Shown: positions 48,948-61,663, counted from the stretch's first letter. The stretch: DNA of 64,000 nt from Limanda limanda (GCF_963576545.1 NW_026870430.1:1-64000), one strand, 5' to 3'. Notes: a model not told the origin generated them from the sequence alone. Made by a program: numbers and translations.

Positions 48948-51900
48948 GATATTCTTGAATAACTTTTTTTGTGAAGGTCGGAGAGACTTGCAAGTAGGCT
49001 CTACCCCCACTAAATGGGGTTGCGCGCATCGATCAGTACCATCCTTGAGCTTCTCCGACTTTCGGAAGGGTTAGGGTTAGGGTTAGGGATGAAAGCACAT
49101 AGGAGAAAGAGATATTCTTGAATAACTTTTTTTGTGAAGGTCGGAGAGACTTGCAAGTAGGCTCTACCCCCACTAAATGGGGTAGCGCGCATCGATCGGT
49201 ACCATCCTTGAGCTTCTCCGACTTTCGGAAGGGTTAGGGTTAGGGTTAGGGATGAAAGCACATAGGAGAAAGAGATATTCTTGAATAACTTTTTTTGTGA
49301 AGGTCGGAGAGACTTGGAAAGTGGTTGCATCTGGACTAATTTGGGTCCTGCGGATCGATTGGTACCATCCCCGAGCTTGTACGACCTTCGGAAGAGGTCG
49401 ACCGACGAAATTCCCCCAAATCTGAGGAGATATTCTTGAATAACTTTTTTTGTGAAGGTCGGAGAGACTTGCAAGTAGGCTCTACCCCCACTAAATGGGG
49501 TTGCGCGCATCGATCAGTACCATCCTTGAGCTTCTCCGACTTTCGGAAGGGTTAGGGTTAGGGATGAAAGCACATAGGAGAAAGAGATATTCTTGAATAA
49601 CTTTTTTTGTGAAGGTCGGAGAGACTTGCAAGTAGGCTCTACCCCCACTAAATGGGGTAGCGCGCATCGATCGGTACCATCCTTGAGCTTCTCCGACTTT
49701 CGGAAGGGTTAGGGTTAGGGTTAGGGATGAAAGCACATAGGAGAAAGAGATATTCTTGAATAACTTTTTTTGTGAAGGTCGGAGAGACTTGCAAGTAGGC
49801 TCTACCCCCACTAAATGGGGTAGCGCACATCGATCGGTACCATCCTTGAGCTTCTCCGACTTTCGGAAGGGTTAGGGTTAGGGTTAGGGATGAAAGCACA
49901 TAGGAGAAAGAGATATTCTTGAATAACTTTTTTTGTGAAGGTCGGAGAGACTTGCAAGTAGGCTCTACCCCCACTAAATGGGGTAGCGCGCATCGATCGG
50001 TACCATCCTTGAGCTTCTCCGACTTTCGGAAGGGTTAGGGTTAGGGTTAGGGATGAAAGCACATAGGAGAAAGAGATATTCTTGAATAACTTTTTTTGTG
50101 AAGGTCGGAGAGACTTGCAAGTAGGCTCTATCCCCACTAAATGGGGTAGCGCGCATCGATCGGTACCATCCTTGAGCTTCTCCGACTTTCGGAAGGGTTA
50201 GGGTTAGGGTTAGGGATGAAAGCACATAGGAGAAAGAGATATTCTTGAATAACTTTTTTTGTGAAGGTCGGAGAGACTTGCAAGTAGGCTCTACCCCCAC
50301 TAAATGGGGTAGCGCGCATCGATCAGTACCATCCTTGAGCTTCTCCGACTTTCGGAAGGGTTAGGGTTAGGGTTAGGGATGAAAGCACATAGGAGAAAGA
50401 GATATTCTTGAATAACTTTTTTTGTGAAGGTCGGAGAGACTTGGAAAGTGGTTGCATCTGGACTAATTTGGGTCCTGCGGATCGATTGGTACCATCCCCG
50501 AGCTTGTACGACCTTCGGAAGAGGTCGACCGACGAAATTCCCCCAAATCTGAGGAGATATTCTTGAATAACTTTTTTTGTGAAGGTCGGAGAGACTTGCA
50601 AGTAGGCTTTACCCCCACTAAATGGGGTAGCGCGCATCGATCGGTACCATCCTTGAGCTTCTCCGACTTTCGGAAGGGTTAGGGTTAGGGTTAGGGATGA
50701 AAGCACATAGGAGAAAGAGATATTCTTGAATAACTTTTTTTGTGAAGGTCGGAGAGACTTGCAAGTAGGCTCTACCCCCACTAAATGGGGTAGCGCGCAT
50801 CGATCAGTACCATCCTTGAGCTTCTCCGACTTTCGGAAGGGTTAGGGTTAGGGTTAGGGATGAAAGCACATAGGAGAAAGAGATATTCTTGAATAACTTT
50901 TTTTGTGAAGGTCGGAGAGACTTGGAAAGTGGTTGCATCTGGACTAATTTGGGTCCTGCGGATCGATTGGTACCATCCCCGAGCTTGTACGACCTTCGGA
51001 AGAGGTCGACCGACGAAATTCCCCCAAATCTGAGGAGATATTCTTGAATAACTTTTTTTGTGAAGGTCGGAGAGACTTGCAAGTAGGCTCTACCCCCACT
51101 AAATGGGGTTGCGCACATCGATCAGTACCATCCTTGAGCTTCTCCGACTTTCGGAAGGGTTAGGGTTAGGGTTAGGGATGAAAGCACATAGGAGAAAGAG
51201 ATATTCTTGAATAACTTTTTTTGTGAAGGTCGGAGAGACTTGCAAGTAGGCTCTACCCCCACTAAATGGGGTAGCGCGCATCGATCGGTACCATCCTTGA
51301 GCTTCTCCGACTTTCGGAAGGGTTAGGGTTAGGGTTAGGGATGAAAGCACATAGGAGAAAGAGATATTCTTGAATAACTTTTTTTGTGAAGGTCGGAGAG
51401 ACTTGCAAGTAGGCTCTACCCCCACTAAATGGGGTAGCGCGCATCGATCGGTACCATCCTTGAGCTTCTCCGACTTTCGGAAGGGTTAGGGTTAGGGTTA
51501 GGGATGAAAGCACATAGGAGAAAGAGATATTCTTGAATAACTTTTTTTGTGAAGGTCGGAGAGACTTGCAAGTAGGCTCTACCCCCACTAAATGGGGTAG
51601 CGCGCATCGATCGGTACCATCCTTGAGCTTCTCCGACTTTCGGAAGGGTTAGGGTTAGGGTTAGGGATGAAAGCACATAGGAGAAAGAGATATTCTTGAA
51701 TAACTTTTTTTGTGAAGGTCGGAGAGACTTGGAAAGTGGTTGCATCTGGACTAATTTGGGTCCTGCAGATCGATTGGTACCATCCCCGAGCTTGTACGAC
51801 CTTCGGAAGAGGTCGACCGACGAAATTCCCCCAAATCTGAGGAGATATTCTTGAATAACTTTTTTTGTGAAGGTCGGAGAGACTTGCAAGTAGGCTCTAC

Positions 51901-52169
51901 CCCCACTAAATGGGGTTGCGCGCATCGATCGGTACCATCCTTGAGCTTCTCCGACTTTCGGAAGGGTTAGGGTTAGGGTTAGGGATGAAAGCACATAGGA
52001 GAAAGAGATATTCTTGAATAACTTTTTTTGTGAAGGTCGGAGAGACTTGCAAGTAGGCTCTACCCCCACTAAATGGGGTAGCGCGCATCGATCGGTACCA
52101 TCCTTGAGCTTCTCCGACTTTCGGAAGGGTTAGGGTTAGGGTTAGGGATGAAAGCACATAGGAGAAAGA
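48792..52169 (+). repeat. Segmental copy of 42,683-46,060 (+6,109 bp)
   Basis: Markers 48834, 49316, 50443, 50924 and 51731 equal 42725, 43207, 44334, 44815 and 45622 plus 6,109 bp. Shared marks are the extra-A B variant (42822 and 48931) and the two-unit telomeric tract (43440 and 49549). CTCTATCCCC near 50130 is private. Confidence 0.85.
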
Positions 52170-52813
52170 GATATTCTTGAATAACTTTTTTTGTGAAGGT
52201 CGGAGAGACTTGGAAAGTGGTTGCATCTGGACTAATTTGGGTCCTGCAGATCGATTGGTACCATCCCCGAGCTTGTACGACCTTCGGAAGAGGTCGACCG
52301 ACGAAATTCCCCCAAATCTGAGGAGATATTCTTGAATAACTTTTTTTGTGAAGGTCGGAGAGACTTGCAAGTAGGCTCTACCCCCACTAAATGGGGTTGC
52401 GCGCATCGATCAGTACCATCCTTGAGCTTCTCCGACTTTCGGAAGGGTTAGGGTTAGGGTTAGGGATGAAAGCACATAGGAGAAAGAGATATTCTTGAAT
52501 AACTTTTTTTGTGAAGGTCGGAGAGACTTGCAAGTAGGCTCTACCCCCACTAAATGGGGTAGCGCGCATCGATCGGTACCATCCTTGAGCTTCTCCGACT
52601 TTCGGAAGGGTTAGGGTTAGGGTTAGGGATGAAAGCACATAGGAGAAAGAGATATTCTTGAATAACTTTTTTTGTGAAGGTCGGAGAGACTTGCAAGTAG
52701 GCTCTACCCCCACTAAATGGGGTAGCGCGCATCGATCGGTACCATCCTTGAGCTTCTCCGACTTTCGGAAGGGTTAGGGTTAGGGTTAGGGATGAAAGCA
52801 CATAGGAGAAAGA

Positions 52814-53938
52814 GATATTCTTGAATAACTTTTTTTGTGAAGGTCGGAGAGACTTGGAAAGTGGTTGCATCTGGACTAATTTGGGTCCTGCGGATCGATT
52901 GGTACCATCCCCGAGCTTGTACGACCTTCGGAAGAGGTCGACCGACGAAATTCCCCCAAATCTGAGGAGATATTCTTGAATAACTTTTTTTGTGAAGGTC
53001 GGAGAGACTTGAAAGTAGGCTCTACCCCCACTAAATGGGGTTGCGCGCATCGATCGGTACCATCCTTGAGCTTTTCCGACTTTCGGAAGGGTTAGGGTTA
53101 GGGTTAGGGATGAAAGCACATAGGAGAAAGAGATATTCTTGAATAACTTTTTTTGTGAAGGTCGGAGAGACTTGCAAGTAGGCTCTACCCCCACTAAATG
53201 GGGTAGCGCGCATCGATCAGTACCATCCTTGAGCTTCTCCGACTTTCGGAAGGGTTAGGGTTAGGGTTAGGGATGAAAGCACATAGGAGAAAGAGATATT
53301 CTTGAATAACTTTTTTTGTGAAGGTCGGAGAGACTTGGAAAGTGGTTGCATCTGGACTAATTTGGGTCCTGCAGATCGATTGGTACCATCCCCGAGCTTG
53401 TACGACCTTCGGAAGAGGTCGACCGACGAAATTCCCCCAAATCTGAGGAGATATTCTTGAATAACTTTTTTTGTGAAGGTCGGAGAGACTTGCAAGTAGG
53501 CTCTACCCCCACTAAATGGGGTTGCGCGCATCGATCAGTACCATCCTTGAGCTTCTCCGACTTTCGGAAGGGTTAGGGTTAGGGTTAGGGATGAAAGCAC
53601 ATAGGAGAAAGAGATATTCTTGAATAACTTTTTTTGTGAAGGTCGGAGAGACTTGCAAGTAGGCTCTACCCCCACTAAATGGGGTAGCGCGCATCGATCG
53701 GTACCATCCTTGAGCTTCTCCGACTTTCGGAAGGGTTAGGGTTAGGGTTAGGGATGAAAGCACATAGGAGAAAGAGATATTCTTGAATAACTTTTTTTGT
53801 GAAGGTCGGAGAGACTTGCAAGTAGGCTCTACCCCCACTAAATGGGGTAGCGCGCATCGATCGGTACCATCCTTGAGCTTCTCCGACTTTCGGAAGGGTT
53901 AGGGTTAGGGTTAGGGATGAAAGCACATAGGAGAAAGA
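52814..53938 (+). repeat. 1,125-bp unit (B2A B3A), first of two
   Basis: Markers 52856 and 53337 recur at 53981 and 54462, 1,125 bp later. The A after the first B has GCTTTTCCGAC (about 53073), seen again at about 55651 and 56621. Confidence 0.78.
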
Positions 53939-54820
53939 GATATTCTTGAATAACTTTTTTTGTGAAGGTCGGAGAGACTTGGAAAGTGGTTGCATCTGGA
54001 CTAATTTGGGTCCTGCGGATCGATTGGTACCATCCCCGAGCTTGTACGACCTTCGGAAGAGGTCGACCGACGAAATTCCCCCAAATCTGAGGAGATATTC
54101 TTGAATAACTTTTTTTGTGAAGGTCGGAGAGACTTGCAAGTAGGCTTTACCCCCACTAAATGGGGTTGCGCGCATCGATCGGTACCATCCTTGAGCTTCT
54201 CCGACTTTCGGAAGGGTTAGGGTTAGGGTTAGGGATGAAAGCACATAGGAGAAAGAGATATTCTTGAATAACTTTTTTTGTGAAGGTCGGAGAGACTTGC
54301 AAGTAGGCTCTACCCCCACTAAATGGGGTAGCGCGCATCGATCAGTACCATCCTTGAGCTTCTCCGACTTTCGGAAGGGTTAGGGTTAGGGTTAGGGATG
54401 AAAGCACATAGGAGAAAGAGATATTCTTGAATAACTTTTTTTGTGAAGGTCGGAGAGACTTGGAAAGTGGTTGCATCTGGACTAATTTGGGTCCTGCAGA
54501 TCGATTGGTACCATCCCCGAGCTTGTACGACCTTCGGAAGAGGTCGACCGACGAAATTCCCCCAAAATCTGAGGAGATATTCTTGAATAACTTTTTTTGT
54601 GAAGGTCGGAGAGACTTGCAAGTAGGCTCTACCCCCACTAAATGGGGTTGCGCGCATCGATCAGTACCATCCTTGAGCTTCTCCGACTTTCGGAAGGGTT
54701 AGGGTTAGGGTTAGGGATGAAAGCACATAGGAGAAAGAGATATTCTTGAATAACTTTTTTTGTGAAGGTCGGAGAGACTTGCAAGTAGGCTCTACCCCCA
54801 CTAAATGGGGTAGCGCGCAT
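53939..54820 (+). repeat. Second 1,125-bp unit, leading into the extra-A B
   Basis: Markers 53981 and 54462. The B at 54462 is the extra-A variant and is followed by five A, so the pattern departs from the first unit after this B. It recurs at 57528 and 58009 (+3,547 bp). Confidence 0.75.
54420..54575 (+). repeat. Extra-A B variant, fifth copy
   Basis: 5,628 bp after the fourth copy, followed by five A monomers instead of two, so the flank to its right has been exchanged. Confidence 0.92.
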
Positions 54821-55790
54821 CGATCGGTACCATCCTTGAGCTTCTCCGACTTTCGGAAGGGTTAGGGTTAGGGTTAGGGATGAAAGCACATAGGAGAAAG
54901 AGATATTCTTGAATAACTTTTTTTGTGAAGGTCGGAGAGACTTGCAAGTAGGCTCTACCCCCACTAAATGGGGTAGCACGCATCGATCGGTACCATCCTT
55001 GAGCTTCTCCGACTTTCGGAAGGGTTAGGGTTAGGGTTAGGGATGAAAGCACATAGGAGAAAGAGATATTCTTGAATAACTTTTTTTGTGAAGGTCGGAG
55101 AGACTTGCAAGTAGGCTCTACCCCCACTAAATGGGGTAGCGCGCATCGATCGGTACCATCCTTGAGCTTCTCCGACTTTCGGAAGGGTTAGGGTTAGGGT
55201 TAGGGATGAAAGCACATAGGAGAAAGAGATATTCTTGAATAACTTTTTTTGTGAAGGTCGGAGAGACTTGCAAGTAGGCTCTACCCCCACTAAATGGGGT
55301 AGCGCGCATCGATCGGTACCATCCTTGAGCTTCTCCGACTTTCGGAAGGGTTAGGGTTAGGGTTAGGGATGAAAGCACATAGGAGAAAGAGATATTCTTG
55401 AATAACTTTTTTTGTGAAGGTCGGAGAGACTTGGAAAGTGGTTGCATCTGGACTAATTTGGGTCCTGCGGATCGATTGGTACCATCCCCGAGCTTGTACG
55501 ACCTTCGGAAGAGGTCGACCGACGAAATTCCCCCAAATCTGAGGAGATATTCTTGAATAACTTTTTTTGTGAAGGTCGGAGAGACTTGCAAGTAGGCTCT
55601 ACCCCCACTAAATGGGGTTGCGCGCATCGATCGGTACCATCCTTGAGCTTTTCCGACTTTCGGAAGGGTTAGGGTTAGGGTTAGGGATGAAAGCACATAG
55701 GAGAAAGAGATATTCTTGAATAACTTTTTTTGTGAAGGTCGGAGAGACTTGCAAGTAGGCTCTACCCCCACTAAATGGGGTAGCGCGCAT
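54821..55790 (+). repeat. 970-bp tandem duplication, first copy (B5A)
   Basis: Contains the B at marker 55433 and an A with GTAGCACGC (about 54974), a CpG-type loss in GCGCGC. Both recur 970 bp later. Confidence 0.83.
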
Positions 55791-56760
55791 CGATCAGTAC
55801 CATCCTTGAGCTTCTCCGACTTTCGGAAGGGTTAGGGTTAGGGTTAGGGATGAAAGCACATAGGAGAAAGAGATATTCTTGAATAACTTTTTTTGTGAAG
55901 GTCGGAGAGACTTGCAAGTAGGCTCTACCCCCACTAAATGGGGTAGCACGCATCGATCGGTACCATCCTTGAGCTTCTCCGACTTTCGGAAGGGTTAGGG
56001 TTAGGGTTAGGGATGAAAGCACATAGGAGAAAGAGATATTCTTGAATAACTTTTTTTGTGAAGGTCGGAGAGACTTGCAAGTAGGCTCTACCCCCACTAA
56101 ATGGGGTAGCGCGCATCGATCGGTACCATCCTTGAGCTTCTCCGACTTTCGGAAGGGTTAGGGTTAGGGTTAGGGATGAAAGCACATAGGAGAAAGAGAT
56201 ATTCTTGAATAACTTTTTTTGTGAAGGTCGGAGAGACTTGCAAGTAGGCTCTACCCCCACTAAATGGGGTAGCGCGCATCGATCGGTACCATCCTTGAGC
56301 TTCTCCGACTTTCGGAAGGGTTAGGGTTAGGGTTAGGGATGAAAGCACATAGGAGAAAGAGATATTCTTGAATAACTTTTTTTGTGAAGGTCGGAGAGAC
56401 TTGGAAAGTGGTTGCATCTGGACTAATTTGGGTCCTGCGGATCGATTGGTACCATCCCCGAGCTTGTACGACCTTCGGAAGAGGTCGACCGACGAAATTC
56501 CCCCAAATCTGAGGAGATATTCTTGAATAACTTTTTTTGTGAAGGTCGGAGAGACTTGCAAGTAGGCTCTACCCCCACTAAATGGGGTTGCGCGCATCGA
56601 TCGGTACCATCCTTGAGCTTTTCCGACTTTCGGAAGGGTTAGGGTTAGGGTTAGGGATGAAAGCACATAGGAGAAAGAGATATTCTTGAATAACTTTTTT
56701 TGTGAAGGTCGGAGAGACTTGCAAGTAGGCTCTACCCCCACTAAATGGGGTAGCGCGCAT
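55791..56760 (+). repeat. 970-bp tandem duplication, second copy
   Basis: Marker 56403. GTAGCACGC recurs at about 55944 and GCTTTTCCGAC at about 56621, each 970 bp after its partner. The copies look almost identical. Confidence 0.83.
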
Positions 56761-56841
56761 CGATCAGTACCATCCTTGAGCTTCTCCGACTTTCGGAAGG
56801 GTTAGGGTTAGGGTTAGGGATGAAAGCACATAGGAGAAAGA

Positions 56842-58448
56842 GATATTCTTGAATAACTTTTTTTGTGAAGGTCGGAGAGACTTGGAAAGTGGTTGCATCT
56901 GGACTAATTTGGGTCCTGCAGATCGATTGGTACCATCCCCGAGCTTGTACGACCTTCGGAAGAGGTCGACCGACGAAATTCCCCCAAATCTGAGGAGATA
57001 TTCTTGAATAACTTTTTTTGTGAAGGTCGGAGAGACTTGCAAGTAGGCTCTACCCCCACTAAATGGGGTTGCGCGCATCGATCAGTACCATCCTTGAGCT
57101 TCTCCGACTTTCGGAAGGGTTAGGGTTAGGGTTAGGGATGAAAGCACATAGGAGAAAGAGATATTCTTGAATAACTTTTTTTGTGAAGGTCGGAGAGACT
57201 TGCAAGTAGGCTCTACCCCCACTAAATGGGGTAGCGCGCATCGATCGGTACCATCCTTGAGCTTCTCCGACTTTCGGAAGGGTTAGGGTTAGGGTTAGGG
57301 ATGAAAGCACATAGGAGAAAGAGATATTCTTGAATAACTTTTTTTGTGAAGGTCGGAGAGACTTGCAAGTAGGCTCTACCCCCACTAAATGGGGTAGCGC
57401 GCATCGATCGGTACCATCCTTGAGCTTCTCCGACTTTCGGAAGGGTTAGGGTTAGGGTTAGGGATGAAAGCACATAGGAGAAAGAGATATTCTTGAATAA
57501 CTTTTTTTGTGAAGGTCGGAGAGACTTGGAAAGTGGTTGCATCTGGACTAATTTGGGTCCTGCGGATCGATTGGTACCATCCCCGAGCTTGTACGACCTT
57601 CGGAAGAGGTCGACCGACGAAATTCCCCCAAATCTGAGGAGATATTCTTGAATAACTTTTTTTGTGAAGGTCGGAGAGACTTGCAAGTAGGCTTTACCCC
57701 CACTAAATGGGGTTGCGCGCATCGATCGGTACCATCCTTGAGCTTCTCCGACTTTCGGAAGGGTTAGGGTTAGGGTTAGGGATGAAAGCACATAGGAGAA
57801 AGAGATATTCTTGAATAACTTTTTTTGTGAAGGTCGGAGAGACTTGCAAGTAGGCTCTACCCCCACTAAATGGGGTAGCGCGCATCGATCAGTACCATCC
57901 TTGAGCTTCTCCGACTTTCGGAAGGGTTAGGGTTAGGGTTAGGGATGAAAGCACATAGGAGAAAGAGATATTCTTGAATAACTTTTTTTGTGAAGGTCGG
58001 AGAGACTTGGAAAGTGGTTGCATCTGGACTAATTTGGGTCCTGCAGATCGATTGGTACCATCCCCGAGCTTGTACGACCTTCGGAAGAGGTCGACCGACG
58101 AAATTCCCCCAAAATCTGAGGAGATATTCTTGAATAACTTTTTTTGTGAAGGTCGGAGAGACTTGCAAGTAGGCTCTACCCCCACTAAATGGGGTTGCGC
58201 GCATCGATCAGTACCATCCTTGAGCTTCTCCGACTTTCGGAAGGGTTAGGGTTAGGGTTAGGGATGAAAGCACATAGGAGAAAGAGATATTCTTGAATAA
58301 CTTTTTTTGTGAAGGTCGGAGAGACTTGCAAGTAGGCTCTACCCCCACTAAATGGGGTAGCGCGCATCGATCGGTACCATCCTTGAGCTTCTCCGACTTT
58401 CGGAAGGGTTAGGGTTAGGGTTAGGGATGAAAGCACATAGGAGAAAGA
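56842..58448 (+). repeat. Segmental copy of 53,295-54,901 (+3,547 bp)
   Basis: Markers 56884, 57528 and 58009 equal 53337, 53981 and 54462 plus 3,547 bp. The extra-A B is shared (54559 and 58106). The offset is the sum of the 970-bp duplication and the material up to the next anchor. Confidence 0.82.
57967..58122 (+). repeat. Extra-A B variant, sixth copy
   Basis: 3,547 bp after the fifth, followed again by two A and the 49.3-kb-type flank. Confidence 0.92.
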
Positions 58449-61400
58449 GATATTCTTGAATAACTTTTTTTGTGAAGGTCGGAGAGACTTGGAAAGTGGT
58501 TGCATCTGGACTAATTTGGGTCCTGCGGATCGATTGGTACCATCCCCGAGCTTGTACGACCTTCGGAAGAGGTCGACCGACGAAATTCCCCCAAATCTGA
58601 GGAGATATTCTTGAATAACTTTTTTTGTGAAGGTCGGAGAGACTTGCAAGTAGGCTCTACCCCCACTAAATGGGGTTGCGCGCATCGATCAGTACCATCC
58701 TTGAGCTTCTCCGACTTTCGGAAGGGGTAGGGTTAGGGATGAAAGCACATAGGAGAAAGAGATATTCTTGAATAACTTTTTTTGTGAAGGTCGGAGAGAC
58801 TTGCAAGTAGGCTCTACCCCCACTAAATGTGGTAGCGCGCATCGATCGGTACCATCCTTGAGCTTCTCCGACTTTCGGAAGGGTTAGGGTTAGGGTTAGG
58901 GATGAAAGCACATAGGAGAAAGAGATATTCTTGAATAACTTTTTTTGTGAAGGTCGGAGAGACTTGCAAGTAGGCTCTACCCCCACTAAATGGGGTAGCG
59001 CGCATCGATCGGTACCATCCTTGAGCTTCTCCGACTTTCGGAAGGGTTAGGGTTAGGGTTAGGGATGAAAGCACATAGGAGAAAGAGATATTCTTGAATA
59101 ACTTTTTTTGTGAAGGTCGGAGAGACTTGCAAGTAGGCTCTACCCCCACTAAATGGGGTAGCGCACATCGATCGGTACCATCTTTGAGCTTCTCCGACTT
59201 TCGGAAGGGTTAGGGTTAGGGTTAGGGATGAAAGCACATAGGAGAAAGAGATATTCTTGAATAACTTTTTTTGTGAAGGTCGGAGAGACTTGCAAGTAGG
59301 CTCTACCCCCACTAAATGGGGTAGCGCGCATCGATCGGTACCATCCTTGAGCTTCTCCGACTTTCGGAAGGGTTAGGGTTAGGGTTAGGGATGAAAGCAC
59401 ATAGGAGAAAGAGATATTCTTGAATAACTTTTTTTGTGAAGGTCGGAGAGACTTGCAAGTAGGCTCTACCCCCACTAAATGGGGTAGCGCGCATCGATCA
59501 GTACCATCCTTGAGCTTCTCCGACTTTCGGAAGGGTTAGGGTTAGGGTTAGGGATGAAAGCACATAGGAGAAAGAGATATTCTTGAATAACTTTTTTTGT
59601 GAAGGTCGGAGAGACTTGGAAAGTGGTTGCATCTGGACTAATTTGGGTCCTGCGGATCGATTGGTACCATCCCCGAGCTTGTACGACCTTCGGAAGAGGT
59701 CGACCGACGAAATTCCCCCAAATCTGAGGAGATATTCTTGAATAACTTTTTTTGTGAAGGTCGGAGAGACTTGCAAGTAGGCTTTACCCCCACTAAATGG
59801 GGTTGCGCGCATCGATCGGTACCATCCTTGAGCTTCTCCGACTTTCGGAAGGGTTAGGGTTAGGGTTAGGGATGAAAGCACATAGGAGAAAGAGATATTC
59901 TTGAATAACTTTTTTTGTGAAGGTCGGAGAGACTTGCAAGTAGGCTCTACCCCCACTAAATGGGGTAGCGCGCATCGATCGGTACCATCCTTGAGCTTCT
60001 CCGACTTTCGGAAGGGTTAGGGTTAGGGTTAGGGATGAAAGCACATAGGAGAAAGAGATATTCTTGAATAACTTTTTTTGTGAAGGTCGGAGAGACTTGC
60101 AAGTAGGCTCTACCCCCACTAAATGGGGTAGCGCGCATCGATCAGTACCATCCTTGAGCTTCTCCGACTTTCGGAAGGGTTAGGGTTAGGGTTAGGGATG
60201 AAAGCACATAGGAGAAAGAGATATTCTTGAATAACTTTTTTTGTGAAGGTCGGAGAGACTTGGAAAGTGGTTGCATCTGGACTAATTTGGGTCCTGCGGA
60301 TCGATTGGTACCATCCCCGAGCTTGTACGACCTTCGGAAGAGGTCGACCGACGAAATTCCCCCAAATCTGAGGAGATATTCTTGAATAACTTTTTTTGTG
60401 AAGGTCGGAGAGACTTGCAAGTAGGCTCTACCCCCACTAAATGGGGTTGCGCACATCGATCAGTACCATCCTTGAGCTTCTCCGACTTTCGGAAGGGTTA
60501 GGGTTAGGGTTAGGGATGAAAGCACATAGGAGAAAGAGATATTCTTGAATAACTTTTTTTGTGAAGGTCGGAGAGACTTGCAAGTAGGCTCTACCCCCAC
60601 TAAATGGGGTAGCACGCATCGATCGGTACCATCCTTGAGCTTCTCCGACTTTCGGAAGGGTTAGGGTTAGGGTTAGGGATGAAAGCACATAGGAGAAAGA
60701 GATATTCTTGAATAACTTTTTTTGTGAAGGTCGGAGAGACTTGCAAGTAGGCTCTACCCCCACTAAATGGGGTAGCGCGCATCGATCGGTACCATCCTTG
60801 AGCTTCTCCGACTTTCGGAAGGGTTAGGGTTAGGGTTAGGGATGAAAGCACATAGGAGAAAGAGATATTCTTGAATAACTTTTTTTGTGAAGGTCGGAGA
60901 GACTTGCAAGTAGGCTCTACCCCCACTAAATGGGGTAGCGCGCATCGATCGGTACCATCCTTGAGCTTCTCCGACTTTCGGAAGGGTTAGGGTTAGGGTT
61001 AGGGATGAAAGCACATAGGAGAAAGAGATATTCTTGAATAACTTTTTTTGTGAAGGTCGGAGAGACTTGGAAAGTGGTTGCATCTGGACTAATTTGGGTC
61101 CTGCGGATAGATTGGTACCATCCCCGAGCTTGTACGACCTTCGGAAGAGGTCGACCGACGAAATTCCCCCAAATCTGAGGAGATATTCTTGAATAACTTT
61201 TTTTGTGAAGGTCGGAGAGACTTGCAAGTAGGCTCTACCCCCACTAAATGGGGTTGCGCGCATCGATCGGTACCATCCTTGAGCTTCTCCGACTTTCGGA
61301 AGGGTTAGGGTTAGGGTTAGGGATGAAAGCACATAGGAGAAAGAGATATTCTTGAATAACTTTTTTTGTGAAGGTCGGAGAGACTTGCAAGTAGGCTCTA

Positions 61401-61507
61401 CCCCCACTAAATGGGGTAGCGCGCATCGATCGGTACTATCCTTGAGCTTCTCCGACTTTCGGAAGGGTTAGGGTTAGGGTTAGGGATGAAAGCACATAGG
61501 AGAAAGA
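58449..61507 (+). repeat. Segmental copy of about 49.3-52.2 kb (+9,175 then +9,338 bp)
   Basis: Markers 58491 and 59618 equal 49316 and 50443 plus 9,175. Markers 60262 and 61069 equal 50924 and 51731 plus 9,338, so one extra A (163 bp) was gained between 59.7 and 60.2 kb. GTAGCACGC recurs at about 60611. GGATAGATT at about 61107 is private and destroys ATCGAT in that B. Confidence 0.84.
58724..58738 (+). repeat. Two-unit tract with T-to-G change
   Basis: Reads GGGGTAGGGTTAGGG; partners at 43440 and 49549 have two clean units. The change at 58727 came after the contraction was inherited. Confidence 0.9.
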
Positions 61508-61663
61508 GATATTCTTGAATAACTTTTTTTGTGAAGGTCGGAGAGACTTGCAAATTGGTTGCATCTGGACTAATTTGGGTCCTGCAGATCGATTGGTACC
61601 ATCCCCGAGCTTGTACGACCTTCGGAAGAGGTCGACCGACGAAATTCCCCCAAAATCTGAGGA
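61508..61663 (+). repeat. Extra-A B variant, seventh copy, A/B chimera
   Basis: Has CTTGCAAATTGGTTGC at 61547-61562 where other B monomers have CTTGGAAAGTGGTTGC. GCAAAT is the sequence of an A subtype (as at 18892), so a short stretch of A seems to have been copied into B, or an exchange point lies there. The extra A is retained (ccccc from 61647). Confidence 0.85.
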
